A stretch of 64,000 bases of DNA from Taudactylus pleione (GCA_031769625.1 JAUIMM010000016.1:16817001-16881000); one strand, 5' to 3'; shown: positions 10,776 through 22,329, counted from the first letter of the stretch. Program-made: numbers and translations. The notes: generated by a model not told the origin, from the sequence alone.

Positions 10776-11584
10776 CCCAAGTCTGCATGTGCACTGCAGC
10801 TAGGATCTAGCAGACTGGAGTGCAAGTGGCTGTAAGGAAGAGTCACAGGGGGAGGAGGGAGGGACCAGAGAAGGCCGCTGGCGGGATTGTTATGACTGTT
10901 GTGTGACAACTTTTTTTGAAGATTTCCAGACATGGCCTGTCTGGGATTAGTAACACTCCAGACCCCGGACAAATGTCCTGATTTCTGGACTGTCCAGAGT
11001 AATCCCAGATACGTGACAACCCTATGTATGTGGCAGACTCTGACTACGTTGCAAAATTGCAATTTTGTTTTCCTGATGCATTTTAATATTCCGTTTGCGT
11101 CCAACTCTGCATCAAGCTTATCATGTCAGTATATATACTGTACACGAACTTTGTAAAATCATAATCATACTAATACTGATGATATACAAAGTCTGGCCAT
11201 ATACTACATATTTTTTATTCTCCAGCTCTGGGAACTAAACTTTCAAAAAAACATTTTGCCCAGGCGACAGCTATTCATTCATTATGTGACCAAAACGCCT
11301 ATTCATGAATATATGATTACAAAGCGTAGCCTGTCTGCTCAGGTGACAGCTGTTCATATAATAGGAAGAGTATGTGATGGAAATGCCTCCTAACAAGCCT
11401 ATTTATGAATATGTTCCTGAAACTCTCAGTGACAGCTTCCATCTTGCTATCTAGGTAAATGTTATTTTTATACGGATCAGTTTCTACTCATTTTACAAAT
11501 GATAAAAAAATCTTTACTTTTGATTAACTGTAGTCTTTAGCTTTTACACATCCAGAGAATTCTAGTGGAAGTCACCTCATCAAT
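10776..11584. other. Unassigned DNA with a degenerate direct repeat
   Basis: No gene or terminal structure is recognised. At 11255-11430 two roughly 105-bp copies contain CAGGYGACAGCTRTTCAT and CTATTYATGAATAT. At 10935-11020 the blocks CTGGGATTAGTAACACTCC and GAGTAATCCCAGATACGTG form an imperfect inverted pair. Confidence 0.5.
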
Positions 11585-11765
11585 GGCCTGATTCAGAGAC
11601 ACACACAATGCTGATGCTACTGCATGTGCACAAAAATCCCCCAAATCTTATAGGGCACATGTGCTACACATGGTCTGAGGTGGACGCATCTATACTACCT
11701 TAGCATAAAGTAGTATAGCTGGCTGTCGCGGCTGTCCACACTTATGTCCGACACAGAATCGGGTC
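11585..11765. mobile_element. Harbinger-like MITE, short copy
   Basis: It starts GGCCTGATTCAGAGACAC and ends with ACACAGAATCGGGTC, resembling the terminal repeats of the other copies but diverged. No target duplication is certain. Confidence 0.45.
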
Positions 11766-12057
11766 TATTAACTTTAAAACATACATACACAGAAAGCTCA
11801 CTTGCCTACTCTCCCAGGATGGTCGGGAGCCTCCCGAAAATTAGGTGGCGCTCCCAGTCCCCCGGAAGAGTGGGAAAGTCTCCCGGCCAGCGCCACCCAC
11901 CAGCGCCCCCCCTTATAATTGGCCGGTCCGCGGGAGCCAATGACGAGATTCGCACTGAATCACGTCATCATGGCCCCGCTCCTGGCTGCACAATGCCTGT
12001 AAACTCGGCCTTGTGTAGTGGGGGCGAGGCCGTGATTATGCAATGATGCGATATAAA
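11766..12057. repeat. GC-rich repeat with CTCCCGG motifs
   Basis: TTGCCTACTCTCCCAGGATG, GGAGCCTCCCGAAAATTAGG, AAGTCTCCCGGCC and related motifs form a degenerate array of inverted and direct CTCCCG units at 11798-11890. It is followed by GC-rich sequence with no frame worth annotating. Confidence 0.4.
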
Positions 12058-12187
12058 AAAACTTACCACCTTAAATACCAAGTGAATCCACCACAATCCA
12101 GGGCACCACACTGTCGACAGGCCGGCCGTCGCGCTAAGGTGAAGTCATGTTACAGTGCCGGAACGGCGGTATTTAAGGTGTTAAGTT
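12058..12187. repeat. Small hairpin element
   Basis: AAACTTACCACCTTAAATACC at the left pairs with GGTATTTAAGGTGTTAAGTTT at the right across about 130 bp. This looks like a small snap-back MITE. Confidence 0.55.
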
Positions 12188-12299
12188 TTCATATAGTGTA
12201 TGCACCCTGAGGAAAATGTTATCATTAAAACATTGAAACATTGGTATCTAACCACGCATCTCGTTTTCTGAACCAGCATTAAGTGCCGCTGCTTGGTAA

Positions 12300-12324
12300 A
12301 TATATATATATATATATATATATA
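12300..12324. repeat. (TA)n microsatellite, Tc1 target
   Basis: A short TA run abuts the left end of the Tc1 element, and another TA run continues after its right end at 13974-14031. Insertion into TA is expected for Tc1/mariner. Confidence 0.8.
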
Positions 12325-13973
12325 CAGTCAGGTGCATAAATATTGGAACATTGACAGAATTTTCATATTTTCGCCTCTATTCACCACCACAATGACTTTG
12401 AAATGAAACAAACAAGATGTGCTTTAACTGCAGACTTTCAGATTTAATTTGAGGGTAATTACATCCAAATCAGGTGAACGGTGTAGGTATTACAACGGTT
12501 TCTATATGTGCCTCCCACTTTTTAAGGGGCCAAAAGTAATGGGACAAACTAAACAATCCTAAATCTAACTTTCACTTTTTAATACTTTGTTGCAAATCCT
12601 TTGCAGGCAATTACAGCCTGAAGTCTGTAACGCATAGACATCACAGACGCTGGGTTTCATCCCTGGTGATGCTCTGCCAGGCCTCTACTGCAAATGTCTT
12701 CAGTTCCTGCTTGTTCTTGGGGCATTTTCCCTTCAGTTTTGTCTTCATCAAGTGAAATGCATGCTCAATCGGATTCAGGTCAGGGGATTGACTTGGCCAT
12801 TGCATAACATTCCACTTTTTAGCCTTAAAAAACTCTTTGGTTGCTTTTGCAGTATGCTTCGGGTCATTGTCCATCTGCACTGTGAAGCGCCGTCCAATGA
12901 GTTCTGAAGCATTTCACTGAATATGAGCATATAATATTGCCAGAAACACTTCAGAATTCATTCTGCTGCTTTTGTCAGTTGTCACATCATCAATAAATAC
13001 AAGGGAACCAGTTCATTTGGCAGCCATACATGCCCATGCCATGACACTACCATCACCATGCTTCACTGATGAGGTGGTATGTTTTGGATCATGAGCAGTT
13101 TCTTTCATTCTCCATACTCTTCTTTTCCCATCACTTTGGTACAAGTTGATCTTTGTCTCATCTGTCCATAGGATGTTGTTCCAGAACTGTAATGGCTTTT
13201 TTAGATGTTGTTTGGCAAACTCTAATTTGGTCTTCCTGTTTTTGTGGCTCACCAATGGTTTACATCTTGTGCTGAACCCTCTATATTCACTCTTGTGAAG
13301 TCTTCTCTTGATTGTTGACTTTGATACATATACACCTACCTCCTGGAGAGTGTTCTTGATTTGGTCAACTGTTGTGAAGGGGTTTTCTTCACCAGGGAAA
13401 TAATTCGTCTGTCATTCACCACAGTTGTTTTCCGTGGTCTTCCGGGTCTTTTGGTGTTGCTGAGCTCTCCGGTGCGTTCTTTCTTTTTAAGAATGTTCCA
13501 AACAGTTGATTTGGCCACACCTAATGTTTTTGCTATCTCTCTGATGGGTTAGTTTTGATTTTTCAGCCTAATGATGGCTTGCTTCACTGATAGTGACAGC
13601 TCTTTGGATCTCATACTGAGAGTCGACAGCAACTGATTCCAAATGCAAATGTCACACCTAGAATCAACTCCAGACCTTTTACCTGCTTAATTGATAATGA
13701 AATAACGAGGGAATAGCCCACACCTGTCCATGAAATAGCTTTTGAGTTGATAGTCCCATTACGTTTGGCCCCTTAAAAAGTGGGAGGCACATATAGAAAC
13801 CGTTGTAATTCCTACACCGTTCACCTGATTTGGATGTAATTACCCTCAAATTAAATCTGAAAGTCTGCAGTTAAAGCACATCTTGTTAGTTTCATTTCAC
13901 ATCCATTGTGGTGGTGAATAGAGGCCAAAATATGAAATTTCTGTCAATGTTCCAATATTTATGCACCTGACTG
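12325..13973 (-). mobile_element. Tc1/mariner element, 1649 bp
   Basis: The ends are CAGTCAGGTGCATAAATATT and AATATTTATGCACCTGACTG, flanked by TA. The terminal inverted repeats are long, about 220 bp (12325-12546 and 13753-13973), and nearly identical. Length and structure are typical of a full Tc1-family copy. It sits inside a TA microsatellite. The high similarity of the two ends suggests a fairly recent insertion compared with other elements here. Confidence 0.9.
12590..13614 (-). pseudogene. Tc1 transposase, disrupted
   Basis: The enzyme would bind its terminal repeats and cut and paste the element. The reading starts at 13614 (MRSKELSLS) and enters a helix-turn-helix region (IREIAKTLGVAKSTVW). 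An in-frame stop falls about 21 codons in. A GRPRKT AT-hook-like linker follows. After a frame break, WTDETK gives the first Asp (near 13165). DNDPKHT and SPDLNPIEH give the second Asp and the Glu, with 34 residues between them (DD34E, 12760-12870). A stop near 12641 removes the last 20 or so residues. The catalytic triad is readable, but the stops and the frame break make it inactive. Confidence 0.9.
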
Positions 13974-13993
13974 TATATATATATATATATATC

Positions 13994-14031
<38 letters not shown>
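13974..14031. repeat. (TA)n microsatellite
   Basis: Two TA runs separated by CTCTATT continue the microsatellite into which the Tc1 element inserted. Confidence 0.85.
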
Positions 14032-14034
<3 letters not shown>

Positions 14035-14099
14035 ATAGATATTCCATAGACAAAAAACTAGGGATGTGCGCTGACCCCGTGTTTTGGTTTTGGATCTGT

Positions 14100-14679
14100 G
14101 GACCTCATTCAGAGCCGCTCGCTAGATTTTTCAAAGTGTCGCCATGGGAAGTGATCACTCGCCAAGGCAATAAGCACACCCACTTTAGCTGTGCGAGCGC
14201 TCGCTCTGTGTATGCAGACACCCATTAGCAAATGTTGAGACGCTCACTAGCGCACGTCATCTCCAGGAAGTGTATTAAAACATTGGTACATCGAGCACCA
14301 TCGGTAACGATCGCAGCGCTTGTGGTTGCCTTACCTTTCCGTAAGCACTGCGAGGACTGCAGTGTAAAAAACAGGCATGTGACGTGTACTATGACGCTGT
14401 CTGTTAATTATTCATGCATTAAAAATAGCGTTGAAACACCCAGGCATACCTGTGTTCGCACCTCCACTTCCCCGTTATTAGTGTCCTGCCCCTGTACCAC
14501 CCACAAACCGCCTCTCCTGTCACTCATTTCACTGGGCTGTCTTTGCTGGGTGAGCAAGCGGCCTGCAATTGCACAGAGCAGTTCGCGCACGTGCAGAATG
14601 AAGCGTGCGCATCCGCGTTCGCAAACCATCGGACCGCTTGCGAGCGCACAGAGCTAGCGAGTGGCTCTGAATCAGGTCC
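14100..14679. mobile_element. Harbinger-type MITE, 580 bp, TGT duplication
   Basis: The ends are GGACCTCATTCAGAGCC and GGCTCTGAATCAGGTCC. TGT lies on both sides (14097-14099, 14680-14682). Removing it restores the hAT terminal sequence GGATCTGTA seen at 46195. It belongs to the same family as 443-1041. Confidence 0.75.
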
Positions 14680-15599
14680 TGTACTGCCTCATGTTTTGGA
14701 TCTGGATTTGGTTTTGCCAAAACTACCCATTGCATGTTTTGGTTTCGGATCTGTATTTTTTCTAAAAAATTATAAAAACAGCTAAAATCACATAATATGG
14801 GCCTGTTTTTGTTCCTACAGTATTATTAACCTCAATAGCATTTATTTCCAGTCATTTCCAGTAAATTTTGACCACCTCACAGTTCACAATATTGATTTCA
14901 TCTAGTTTAGGCCAAAAGGGTGCAACCAGCTAGCTGGCTGACTAAGCTAAGCGAGAGCATTGGGTGGCACTAACATGTGGCAGGTCAGCTTCCAACATGG
15001 CACATAGTGGCATTGCAGTGGTAGACAGTAAGGCAGTTTAATAAACTATTCGACCCCTAGGAAGTTTAAAAACCAAGAATGTTTTCCTTAACTCGGTCAG
15101 AGGCCTGACAGAGTTGGAATATGTTTATGGGCTGAAGACAGGGAATGGACAGAAGGATTGATTAGTTTTTAATTTATTTATTTCAATGTTTTGATTCTTA
15201 AAAAAATTATGAGGGAAGATCAAACTAGGATCAAATTCTTCAGTTCCTAATAGACATCTTTGATCTGGAGGAGGTTTTTTAATTTTTATATATCTAATAG
15301 AAATGAGGTGGCCTTGCTTGTGGAGGTGCTGCTAGAACATATTGTAAACAGATGTTTACTTTGTACTCAGGGAGGCTGTTAGGGATAATGGGACTAAGAC
15401 TTGCTGTTTACATCAGAGGAAAGCAGCCTGTAGTTCTCCGACCACCTGCAGAGTCATAAATACGTGGACGATAAACTGCAGTCTGGCCGATAGTGTCACC
15501 AAACAATAATAGCACAGCAGTTGCTAATGCACACAAACAAAAAATATATATGTTTTTTATTTTTTGTGGATTGATAATATTAATTTTATTTCACTTTTA

Positions 15600-16110
15600 T
15601 TTTTTTACACTGGGGAAGAGCACCCCTGGATGAGGCAGCAGCCCCTTGATAAACAACACAGACAGCACCCCTTCTTTATGGACAACAAAGCATCACTGCC
15701 AAATGTGGACAGACCACCTGCAGAGTCACAAATACTTGGACGATAAACTGCGGCTAGGCCACCAGTGTCACCAAACAATAATAGCACAGCTAAGTTGTTA
15801 ATGCACACACACAAAATAAGCACTTTTTTTTTATTTTACACTGGGGAAGAGCACCTCTGATTGACAGAGCACCCCCCCTGGACAACACAGCACCCCTTTA
15901 TGGACTGCAGCCCTAGCTCCTTGATGGACAGGACAACAGCACAGCAGCCGCCCTTATGTATAACACAGCATCAGCCCCATGATTGACAGGACATGTGACA
16001 CAGCAGCTGCAGGACTCACTGAAGCCCCTCTTTGTATACTGCAGCCCTAGCCCCTTTATGAACAACACAGCAGCAGCCTTCAGCCCCAGACCCCGACAGG
16101 ACAAGTTGGA
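15600..16110. repeat. Degenerate tandem repeat in hAT-D
   Basis: Loose repeats of CAGCAGCCCCTTTATGGACAAC and related units, matching the array at 49660-50300 in hAT-C. The repeats lie just inside the hAT terminus. Confidence 0.65.
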
Positions 16111-16368
16111 CAACACACCGACACAGACAGTGACAGCAACACGTCTAGTTCACCATCCACACCAAGAGTGAAAATGGCGCCGATCACCAGGACCTTTATA
16201 GAATCCAAAACCCGTGAGAACCCGACAGCGGGAGGATGATGTTTTGCATCGTTTTGAGATCCGAGTCAGGCGGAAAAACCTGAGCCGGTCTTGGATCCGA
16301 CTCGGAATTGCAATGTTCGGGTGGGTCCGGTTTTCACTGAACCAGACCCGCTCATCTCTACAAAAAAC

Positions 16369-16655
16369 CATACGGTTTCATATGTCCCATTAAGGCTTCT
16401 TAGACATGATCTGAGATTTCACAGAACCTACTGAATTTCTGCCACTCAAACTTAAAAAAGTAATGAAATGCCGATCATTAAGGCTGGCGCCTTAATGGAC
16501 GTGTTCCTTGTGCAATACAGATATGGTATGCCATCACACCCTGTGGTTAACTGCATATTCAGTACTCTCACAGAGTGAGATTGCTGTCACTCACAAAATG
16601 GTGGAGCTGCTAATTCACAGAATTGTGTGCTCATTGGCGCAGTCTATGCAACTGA
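16369..16655. repeat. Left arm of a long inverted repeat
   Basis: With about 20 bp at 14032-14058 (before the hAT-D insertion), this block matches the reverse complement of 23218-23535. Shared motifs include TGTCCCATTAAGGCTTCTTA, CCTACTGAATTTCTG and AAAATGGTGGAGCTGC. Identity ends near 16655. The arms bracket about 6.5 kb. Confidence 0.75.
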
Positions 16656-16779
16656 GGTCTGAGCAGTTTTGTGGCGCACACATCCCACTCAGTGCCCACA
16701 ATCTTCCCATTCGGTCACCACAACAATCCCGCTAGGTTGCAACATCTTTCTCAATCAACACATCTGTCTCAATTAGAAT

Positions 16780-17250
16780 ACACATTCAACTCCTTAATTT
16801 CTGAAACTATCATACTCTGTGTATGCACCTCCATGCTGCTCTATCTTCCCCAATCCCTACAGCTGTGTGGTCTCCCAACTGTGATAGTCTGTATTCCCTC
16901 ATCCACACCAAACTGTTTTTCCCCCTCCACGCCGCTCTGTCTACCTGCATATGTTGCACTATGTTTCCTTCTAACTGCACCAGTGCCTTCCCCCAGCCAT
17001 GCCGCTCTGTCTTCCTCCATCTCCACCACTCTGTTCCCCCCACTCCGTGCCACTCTGTGTTACCCACCCCCACTCGCACCACTCTATATTCCCCCCCATT
17101 TGCACCAATTTGTTTTTCCCAATCCCTACTGTTGTGTGTTCTCCCATTTATGCTAGTCTGTATTCTCTCATCTGCAGCAATTTGTCTTTACCCATCTCTG
17201 CTGCTTTGCCTTCTCGGGTCTATGCCACTCTGTGCAGGGGCATGCTGAGC
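16780..17250. repeat. Pyrimidine-rich degenerate minisatellite
   Basis: Units of about 35-40 bp with the pattern CC(A/G)CTCTGTNTTCCYCC, for example GCCGCTCTGTCTTCCTCC and CACCACTCTGTTCCCCC. The strong strand asymmetry keeps several frames open, and I regard those as non-coding. Confidence 0.7.
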
Positions 17251-17935
17251 TGGGGGGCAGGGTGCCATGTGCCACCCATACCGCACTGTCACCTAGTGTC
17301 CTGGGCCATCTCCTCCACAAACTTAGTAAAAAAAGACTGTGATACTGCCGTGCATAGGCGGCCATATCACAACTGAGGACTGCTGTCTGTGGCTCTGCTC
17401 ACTGCTCAGTGAGTCACAGCTGACAGCCTGAGCATGCCAAGCAGGAGGTGGGCGAGAGTGGAATCGCCTGCTGAGCCAAATCACATTTGGAGATCAAGGC
17501 TTCCAAACATGGGGCATGGTGTGTGCAGAGCGGCACTCATGGCTGCCGATACGCCCACATCATGCCCCCAGTATGAAGGCACTGATTTCTCAATGTGTTG
17601 GAGGCTCAGCAGGTGATCACCCCCACGGCTAGGTGAGAACCAGTGGAGGATTCAGGGGGGCTCTCAGGCACATGCCCCCCCCTGTCATTTAGAAGGTTTC
17701 TTTTTTTACTTATTCTATTGCAGCTGCACGGTCAGCCACCACAAGGATGAGGCTGCTGCTATCAGCCCACCCTGTGTCATGCAGCTACTGCAATCATGTA
17801 TGCTGGCATGTGCAATAAAGTTTTGTTTTTTAAAGATCCAGCGTGCGTGACGCCCTGAAGTCACACTGTGCCGCTCTACAGACAGGACAGAGCAGAGGAC
17901 AGAGCAGAGGAGTTGCGTGAGTAACACGGTAAGAG
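17251..17935. other. No recognisable gene
   Basis: Mixed sequence with no terminal repeat, splice-like exon or conserved motif that I recognise. Confidence 0.5.
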
Positions 17936-17939
17936 GAGG

Positions 17940-19260
17940 AGGGGGTTGGCTGGGGAGTGAGGACATTCGAAAGGGCCCTGCTATGGCTGACTAGGGAGTG
18001 GGCGCATAAAAGCCTGGGGAGTGGGGACATAGAAGTGTGACTGCTGTGGCTGGCTGGGAGTGGGCACATAAAAGGTTGGGCAGTGGGGACATAGAAGTGT
18101 GGATGATGTGGCTGGCTGGGGAGTGGGCACATAAAAGGCTGGGGGCATGAGGCTGGCTGGAAAGTTCGGACATAAAAGGCTGGGGGCCTGGGGCTGGCTG
18201 GGGAGTGGACATAAAAGGCCAGAGGCCTGGGGCTGGCTGGGGAGTGGGGAACATAGGAACCTGGGTCTGGCTGGGGAGTTGGGGACATAGAAGGGGGCTG
18301 CTGGGGCTGGCTGCGGAGTTCGGGCATAAAAGGCTGGGCCTGGCTGGGGAGAGAGGACATAAAAGGCTGGGGCTGGCTGGACAGTTGGGGCATAAAATGC
18401 TGGGGCTGGCAGGGGAATGGGGGACATAGAAGGCTGGAGCTGGCTGGGGAGTGGAGACATAGAAGGGGGCTGCTGGGGCTGGCTGGGGAGTGGGGGCATA
18501 AAAGGCTGGGGAATGGGTCAAAAAAGGCCGTAGTTGGCTGGGGAGTGAGGACATAAAAGGCTGGGGCGTGCTGGGGAGTGAGGACATAGAAGGCTGGGGC
18601 TGGCTTGGGAGTGGGGACATAAAAGGCTGGGGCCTGGATGGGGAGTGGGGGACATTGAAGGGGGCTGCTGGGGCTGGCTGGGGAGTGAGGACATAAATGG
18701 CTATGGCTGGCTGGGGAGTGTGGACATTGAAGGGGGCTGGCTGGGCACACAGAAGGGTTGCTGCTGGGGCTGGCTGTGCACATAGGAGGGGGGTGGCTGG
18801 CGCTGGTTCTGGACACAGAATGGAGGCTGCTGGGACTGGGGACACAGAAGGGGGGCTGATGGGGCTGGCTGCGGACTTAGAAGGGTGCTACTGGGGACAC
18901 AGAAGGGGGTCTGCTATGACTGGGGACACAGAACAGGGGCTGCTGGGATTGTCTGGGGAAACAAGGGGGTCTGCTGAGGATGGAGACACAAAAGGGGGGC
19001 TTCTGGAGCTTGGGACACAGAAAGGGGGCTGGCTGGGGACACAGAAGGGGGACTCCTGGGGATGGGGACACAGAAGGGGAGCTGGCTGGGGAAACAGAAA
19101 GGGGTCAAGGGGCTATCTTGGGACATAGAAGTGAGACTGCTGGGTCACAGAAGGGGGGCCGGCTGGGGTTAAGGACACAGAAGGGGGGATGCTTGTGGTG
19201 GAGACATGGAAGGGGGGTTGCTGGAGCTGGGGACAGATAAGGGGGGCTGGCTATAGGGCT
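17940..19260. repeat. 1.3-kb GA-rich minisatellite
   Basis: Units of about 30-45 bp such as GGCTGGGGAGTGGGGACATA with AAAAGGCTGGGGC or GAAGGGGGCTGCTGG. From about 18730 the ACATAA form changes to a GGACACAGAAGGGGG form. The array leaves long proline/serine-rich frames open on the minus strand, with several overlapping frames open at once. That is expected of a stop-poor repeat and not evidence of a protein. Confidence 0.9.
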
Positions 19261-19604
19261 AGAGTTGCAGAAACACAGGGGGGCTGCCCTGAATTTAATA
19301 TACTTATAGCACAATCGGAGCAGCCAAGCAGCTCTACCTCCCTTACCTACCTTCTTCCTCAGCAGTCTGTCAGGGCAGGTTTCTGTGGGCGATACTGCAG
19401 GAGCATTAGTTTGAAGGTAAGCAGTTTGCTGGTGCTGCCCTAGGCGATGTGAGGTGAATATTGAAGGAAGGGTTATTGTGCTGTGATATGAACAATGAAG
19501 GTGGCGGGAGGGGGTGCCATGATATGATGGAGGGAGAGTTAATTGAAGTGGGAAAGTGCTGTTAAAGGAGAACATTGAAAGAGGAAGGGAGGGGGTGCTT
19601 TGTC
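19261..19604. other. No recognisable feature
   Basis: Intervening sequence between two repeats, with no motif or frame that I can support. Confidence 0.45.
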
Positions 19605-19800
19605 TAGACCTGCCTACTGACTCTCCCGCCCTGTCACCCACAACATCTGCCCCACACACACTAACCCTGTCACCTACCAGACCTGTCCCTGTACACTTAC
19701 CCTGTCACCTACCAGACCTGCCCTGCACACTCACCCTGTCATCCACCAGACCTGTATCCGAAGTCTCTCAGACCCTGCCAAACACCAGATCTGTGCCGCC
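19605..19800. repeat. Short tandem repeat, CCCTGTCACCTACCAGACCTG units
   Basis: Four to five copies of a roughly 35-bp unit centred on CCTGTCACCYACCAGACCTG lie between 19610 and 19760, decaying at both edges. Confidence 0.75.
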
Positions 19801-19974
19801 CACGGCTTCTGCAACTGACTGGTTAGGTCAGTCATTTGTGAGGGGGCTAGGGTGTGGTATTTTTTTCCCTGTGGAAGCCAAAATTTTGTGTGACTTTTAA
19901 ATATTAAAAATAGTAAAAGTATTAATTATGGATATAGTTAAATGGGGGCAATCAAAATTATCTCACACAGGGTG

Positions 19975-20360
19975 CTAGTGAGTGGGGAGTGCTGTGAGGT
20001 GTACATTGGATGGGCCAAGGGGGTGCTGTGAAGTGGTTGCTAAAGAGGCCGGGGGGTGCTGTGTGGTGGACAATGAAAGGGACAGTGAGTGCTCTGAGGT
20101 GGACACTGGGTGCTGTTAGGGGGGCAGTAAGGGAGTCAATGAGTGAGCTGTGAGGGGTCAGTGTTATATGGAAGGAACTGGCAGTGAGACAGCTGTGGAG
20201 GGGGCAATCAGGGATATATGCAGGGAGGACTAGATGAGACAGCTTTGAAGGGGCAATCAAGGAGATATGTAAGGGCACTGCGACAACAATGGAGGGGGTA
20301 ATTAGAGTGATATGGAGGGAGGGGGCAATGAGATGGCTAGGGAGGGCTCAGTAATATAGG
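19975..20360. repeat. Degenerate G-rich minisatellite
   Basis: Loose repeats with GGGGTGCTGTGAGGTG and GGGCAATCAGGGATATATG units. It is followed by unassigned DNA to about 20730. Confidence 0.55.
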
Positions 20361-20734
20361 TATGAGATCCATGCATTCTAATGCTTTATGTTTGCTGGTA
20401 GTTGCAGATTCAGAGGAAGGGATCTAAATTATTTGAGACTTTTAAAAGCAGGTATTTATTCCCTATACCAGACAAGTTTGAAACTTTCCAAGATTTAGAC
20501 AAATACCAACGGAGCTTAGAACACCAGCTGGCAGTAAGGCAATAATTGTCTTGACCTTGTATGCACTACATGACCTCAGCGTGATGAAAATGAGGACGTG
20601 GGTATGGCATTCCTAGTGAGGCCATGCCCCTTGCTACGTGAACACACCCACCTTTCCAGGAACTTGCAAACCACTGCCTTCCCACACCTTCCACTATCGT
20701 GGTGCAACCCTTGTCAGTTTGTTTTGGATCCACC

Positions 20735-20985
20735 CCTGGTGAGAGCTATGATAGTGAGAGCTATGATAGTGAGAAGTCGGACACTGATCTATGATAGTGA
20801 GGGAAGGTGATCTGTGTTAGTGGGGGGGATCTGTATGGGTGCAGCTCTGTATGTGTGTAAGGGGGTGATCTGAGTGAATCTGAGTGAACGGGGATAGCTG
20901 GGTGGGGGTCTGTGAGGAGGGGGATCTGAGAGAGGGGGGAGATCGGTGGGAGGGGGGATCTATTATGAGTTGAGTGCTGTATGTG
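20735..20985. repeat. Degenerate GATCTGT(G) minisatellite
   Basis: TGAGAGCTATGATAGTGAGAG is duplicated near 20740-20770 and followed by GGTGATCTGTGTTAGTGGGG-type units. Confidence 0.55.
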
Positions 20986-21068
20986 TGTGTGTGAGGGGCT
21001 GTATCTACATCTTTTCACTTACATCAAAGTACTGTTGCATGGTATGCAAATAGGTATCATGATGACCC

Positions 21069-21270
21069 TTAACCACTTAACTGATGATTTTTCCAGCAAA
21101 GCCGGTCAGAAATTGCCGGGTCCGCAGGAGAGTCCGGGGAGTCAGAGGAGATCTGTTCTCTACAAATTTCCTCTTCAAAAACACAGCAGTGCGGGGTGTT
21201 TGCATCTTGTCAGCTGAAGTACAGCTGGCTGCGCTCACATCCCATACGACCACGTCAGTTAAGTGGTTAA
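21069..21270. mobile_element. piggyBac-like MITE with TTAA ends
   Basis: The sequence opens TTAACCACTTAACTGATG and closes GTCAGTTAAGTGGTTAA, an inverted pair with TTAA at both extremities. TTAA duplication is the piggyBac signature. The interior has no transposase. Confidence 0.7.
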
Positions 21271-21309
21271 TATGCGTGACACTTTGGCTGGGATACATCA
21301 AGCCTCTGG

Positions 21310-21329
21310 GATATATATATATATATATA

Positions 21330-21365
<36 letters not shown>
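21310..21365. repeat. (TA)n microsatellite
   Basis: Two TA runs separated by TTTTTA. Confidence 0.9.
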
Positions 21366-21369
<4 letters not shown>

Positions 21370-21548
21370 AAAAATGGCCGGCACTCCACAAAAACTTAAA
21401 TAATTGCCCGGGTGCCATCCAATGGAAAAATACCAAACATGTATAAAAATAACAGCGGCACTCACAGGACTCTAATAAAGAAGACTCACGACTCAGGTAG
21501 GTCAAAGTTCAACGTTTCAGTCTGGCGACTTTTATCAAGAACTTTTAT

Positions 21549-21906
21549 TAGGGATGTGCACCGACCCCCGTGTTTTGGTTTTGTATGTTCTGTATCTCCT
21601 TCAAGGTTTGGATCTGGAATTGGTTTTGCAAACCACCCTCAAGTGTTTTGGTTTTGGTGTTGGATCTGGATTTTTTAAATAAAAAATAGATAAAAAGTTT
21701 TAAAAACAGCTAAAATCCTGTAATTTATGCAATCCAAAACCCGAAATTCGGATTTAAAATCCGAATTCCAAACCACAAAAAGATCAGAACCGCAATCCGA
21801 ATTTACCCGGATCTCCTCAGGAGATTTGAACCGCGACTCGGATTTACCCGGATTCATGAAATTCAGGTGGATTCGGATTTCTGGATAACCGAACCACACA
21901 TCTCTA
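21549..21906. mobile_element. Short hAT-derived MITE
   Basis: It begins TAGGGATGTGCACCGACCCC and ends GAACCACACATCTCTA, the same termini as the large hATs, but is only about 358 bp. The interior includes CAGCTAAAATCCTGTAATTT, a shared subterminal block, then CCGAATT repeats. The target duplication is unclear (only 5 of 8 bases match). Confidence 0.7.
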
Positions 21907-21967
21907 ATATATATATGTCTAAGTATCTTTGGGTTAAGCAATACCATTTCTCGAACTGTCAGGAGCC

Positions 21968-22017
21968 GGCAGCCAATCAGCGGCCGCTAACTGTAGAGCG
22001 GCCGCTGATTGGCTGCC
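21968..22017. repeat. Perfect 20-bp hairpin
   Basis: A 20-bp stem (21968-21987 and 21998-22017) with a 10-nt loop. Each arm contains CCAATCAGCGGCCGC, which includes a CCAAT core and GCGGCCGC. Confidence 0.85.
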
Positions 22018-22329
22018 GCCTCCTGAAAGTTCACACTGATCAGTCAGGAGCCAGGTAGTGGTGTATGTGGTCACACACATACACCACTAATGTAAGTATT
22101 TGGATCGGGTTGCAAGGGTTTTTTTTTGCCAAGATGGATGCTATGGAGCGCGAGGATGGAGGTGAGTATAAGATCTTTTTTTCAGGTACTCCAAACGGGT
22201 TCTACGGTACAAGTGGATGTGACCAGCTGGCACAGGTAAGTATGTGTGAGTGAGGTAGGTAGGTGTGTAATAAAGTTTTACTTTAGATGGTGTGTGTGTA
22301 CTGTGTTTTTTTAACTATTTAATTTACAG

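Larger units (their letters stand above)
14059..16360 (-). mobile_element. hAT-D: 2.3-kb non-autonomous hAT
   Basis: It begins TAGGGATGTGCGCTGACCCC and ends CAGACCCGCTCATCTCTA, with a perfect 8-bp duplication CAAAAAAC (14051-14058 and 16361-16368). The inverted copy at 23218-23535 preserves the empty site (ATAGACAAAAAACATTACG). Its left 0.9 kb matches the left part of hAT-C and, inverted, the right ends of hAT-A and hAT-B. Its right part (15450-16360) matches hAT-C 49570-50531. The transposase-bearing middle of hAT-C is absent, so this is a deletion derivative. A Harbinger-type MITE is inserted at 14100-14679. Confidence 0.85.

Noticed and set aside
16823..17376. Overlapping Leu/Ser/Cys-rich open frames near 17 kb
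   Set aside because: All three frames are open over a pyrimidine-rich degenerate repeat and show no motif or start context.
17830..18816. A 328-codon Pro/Ser-rich open frame on the minus strand
   Set aside because: It lies wholly in a minisatellite, and overlapping frames of 172 and 284 codons are open over the same DNA. This is expected from a stop-poor repeat and not from coding constraint.
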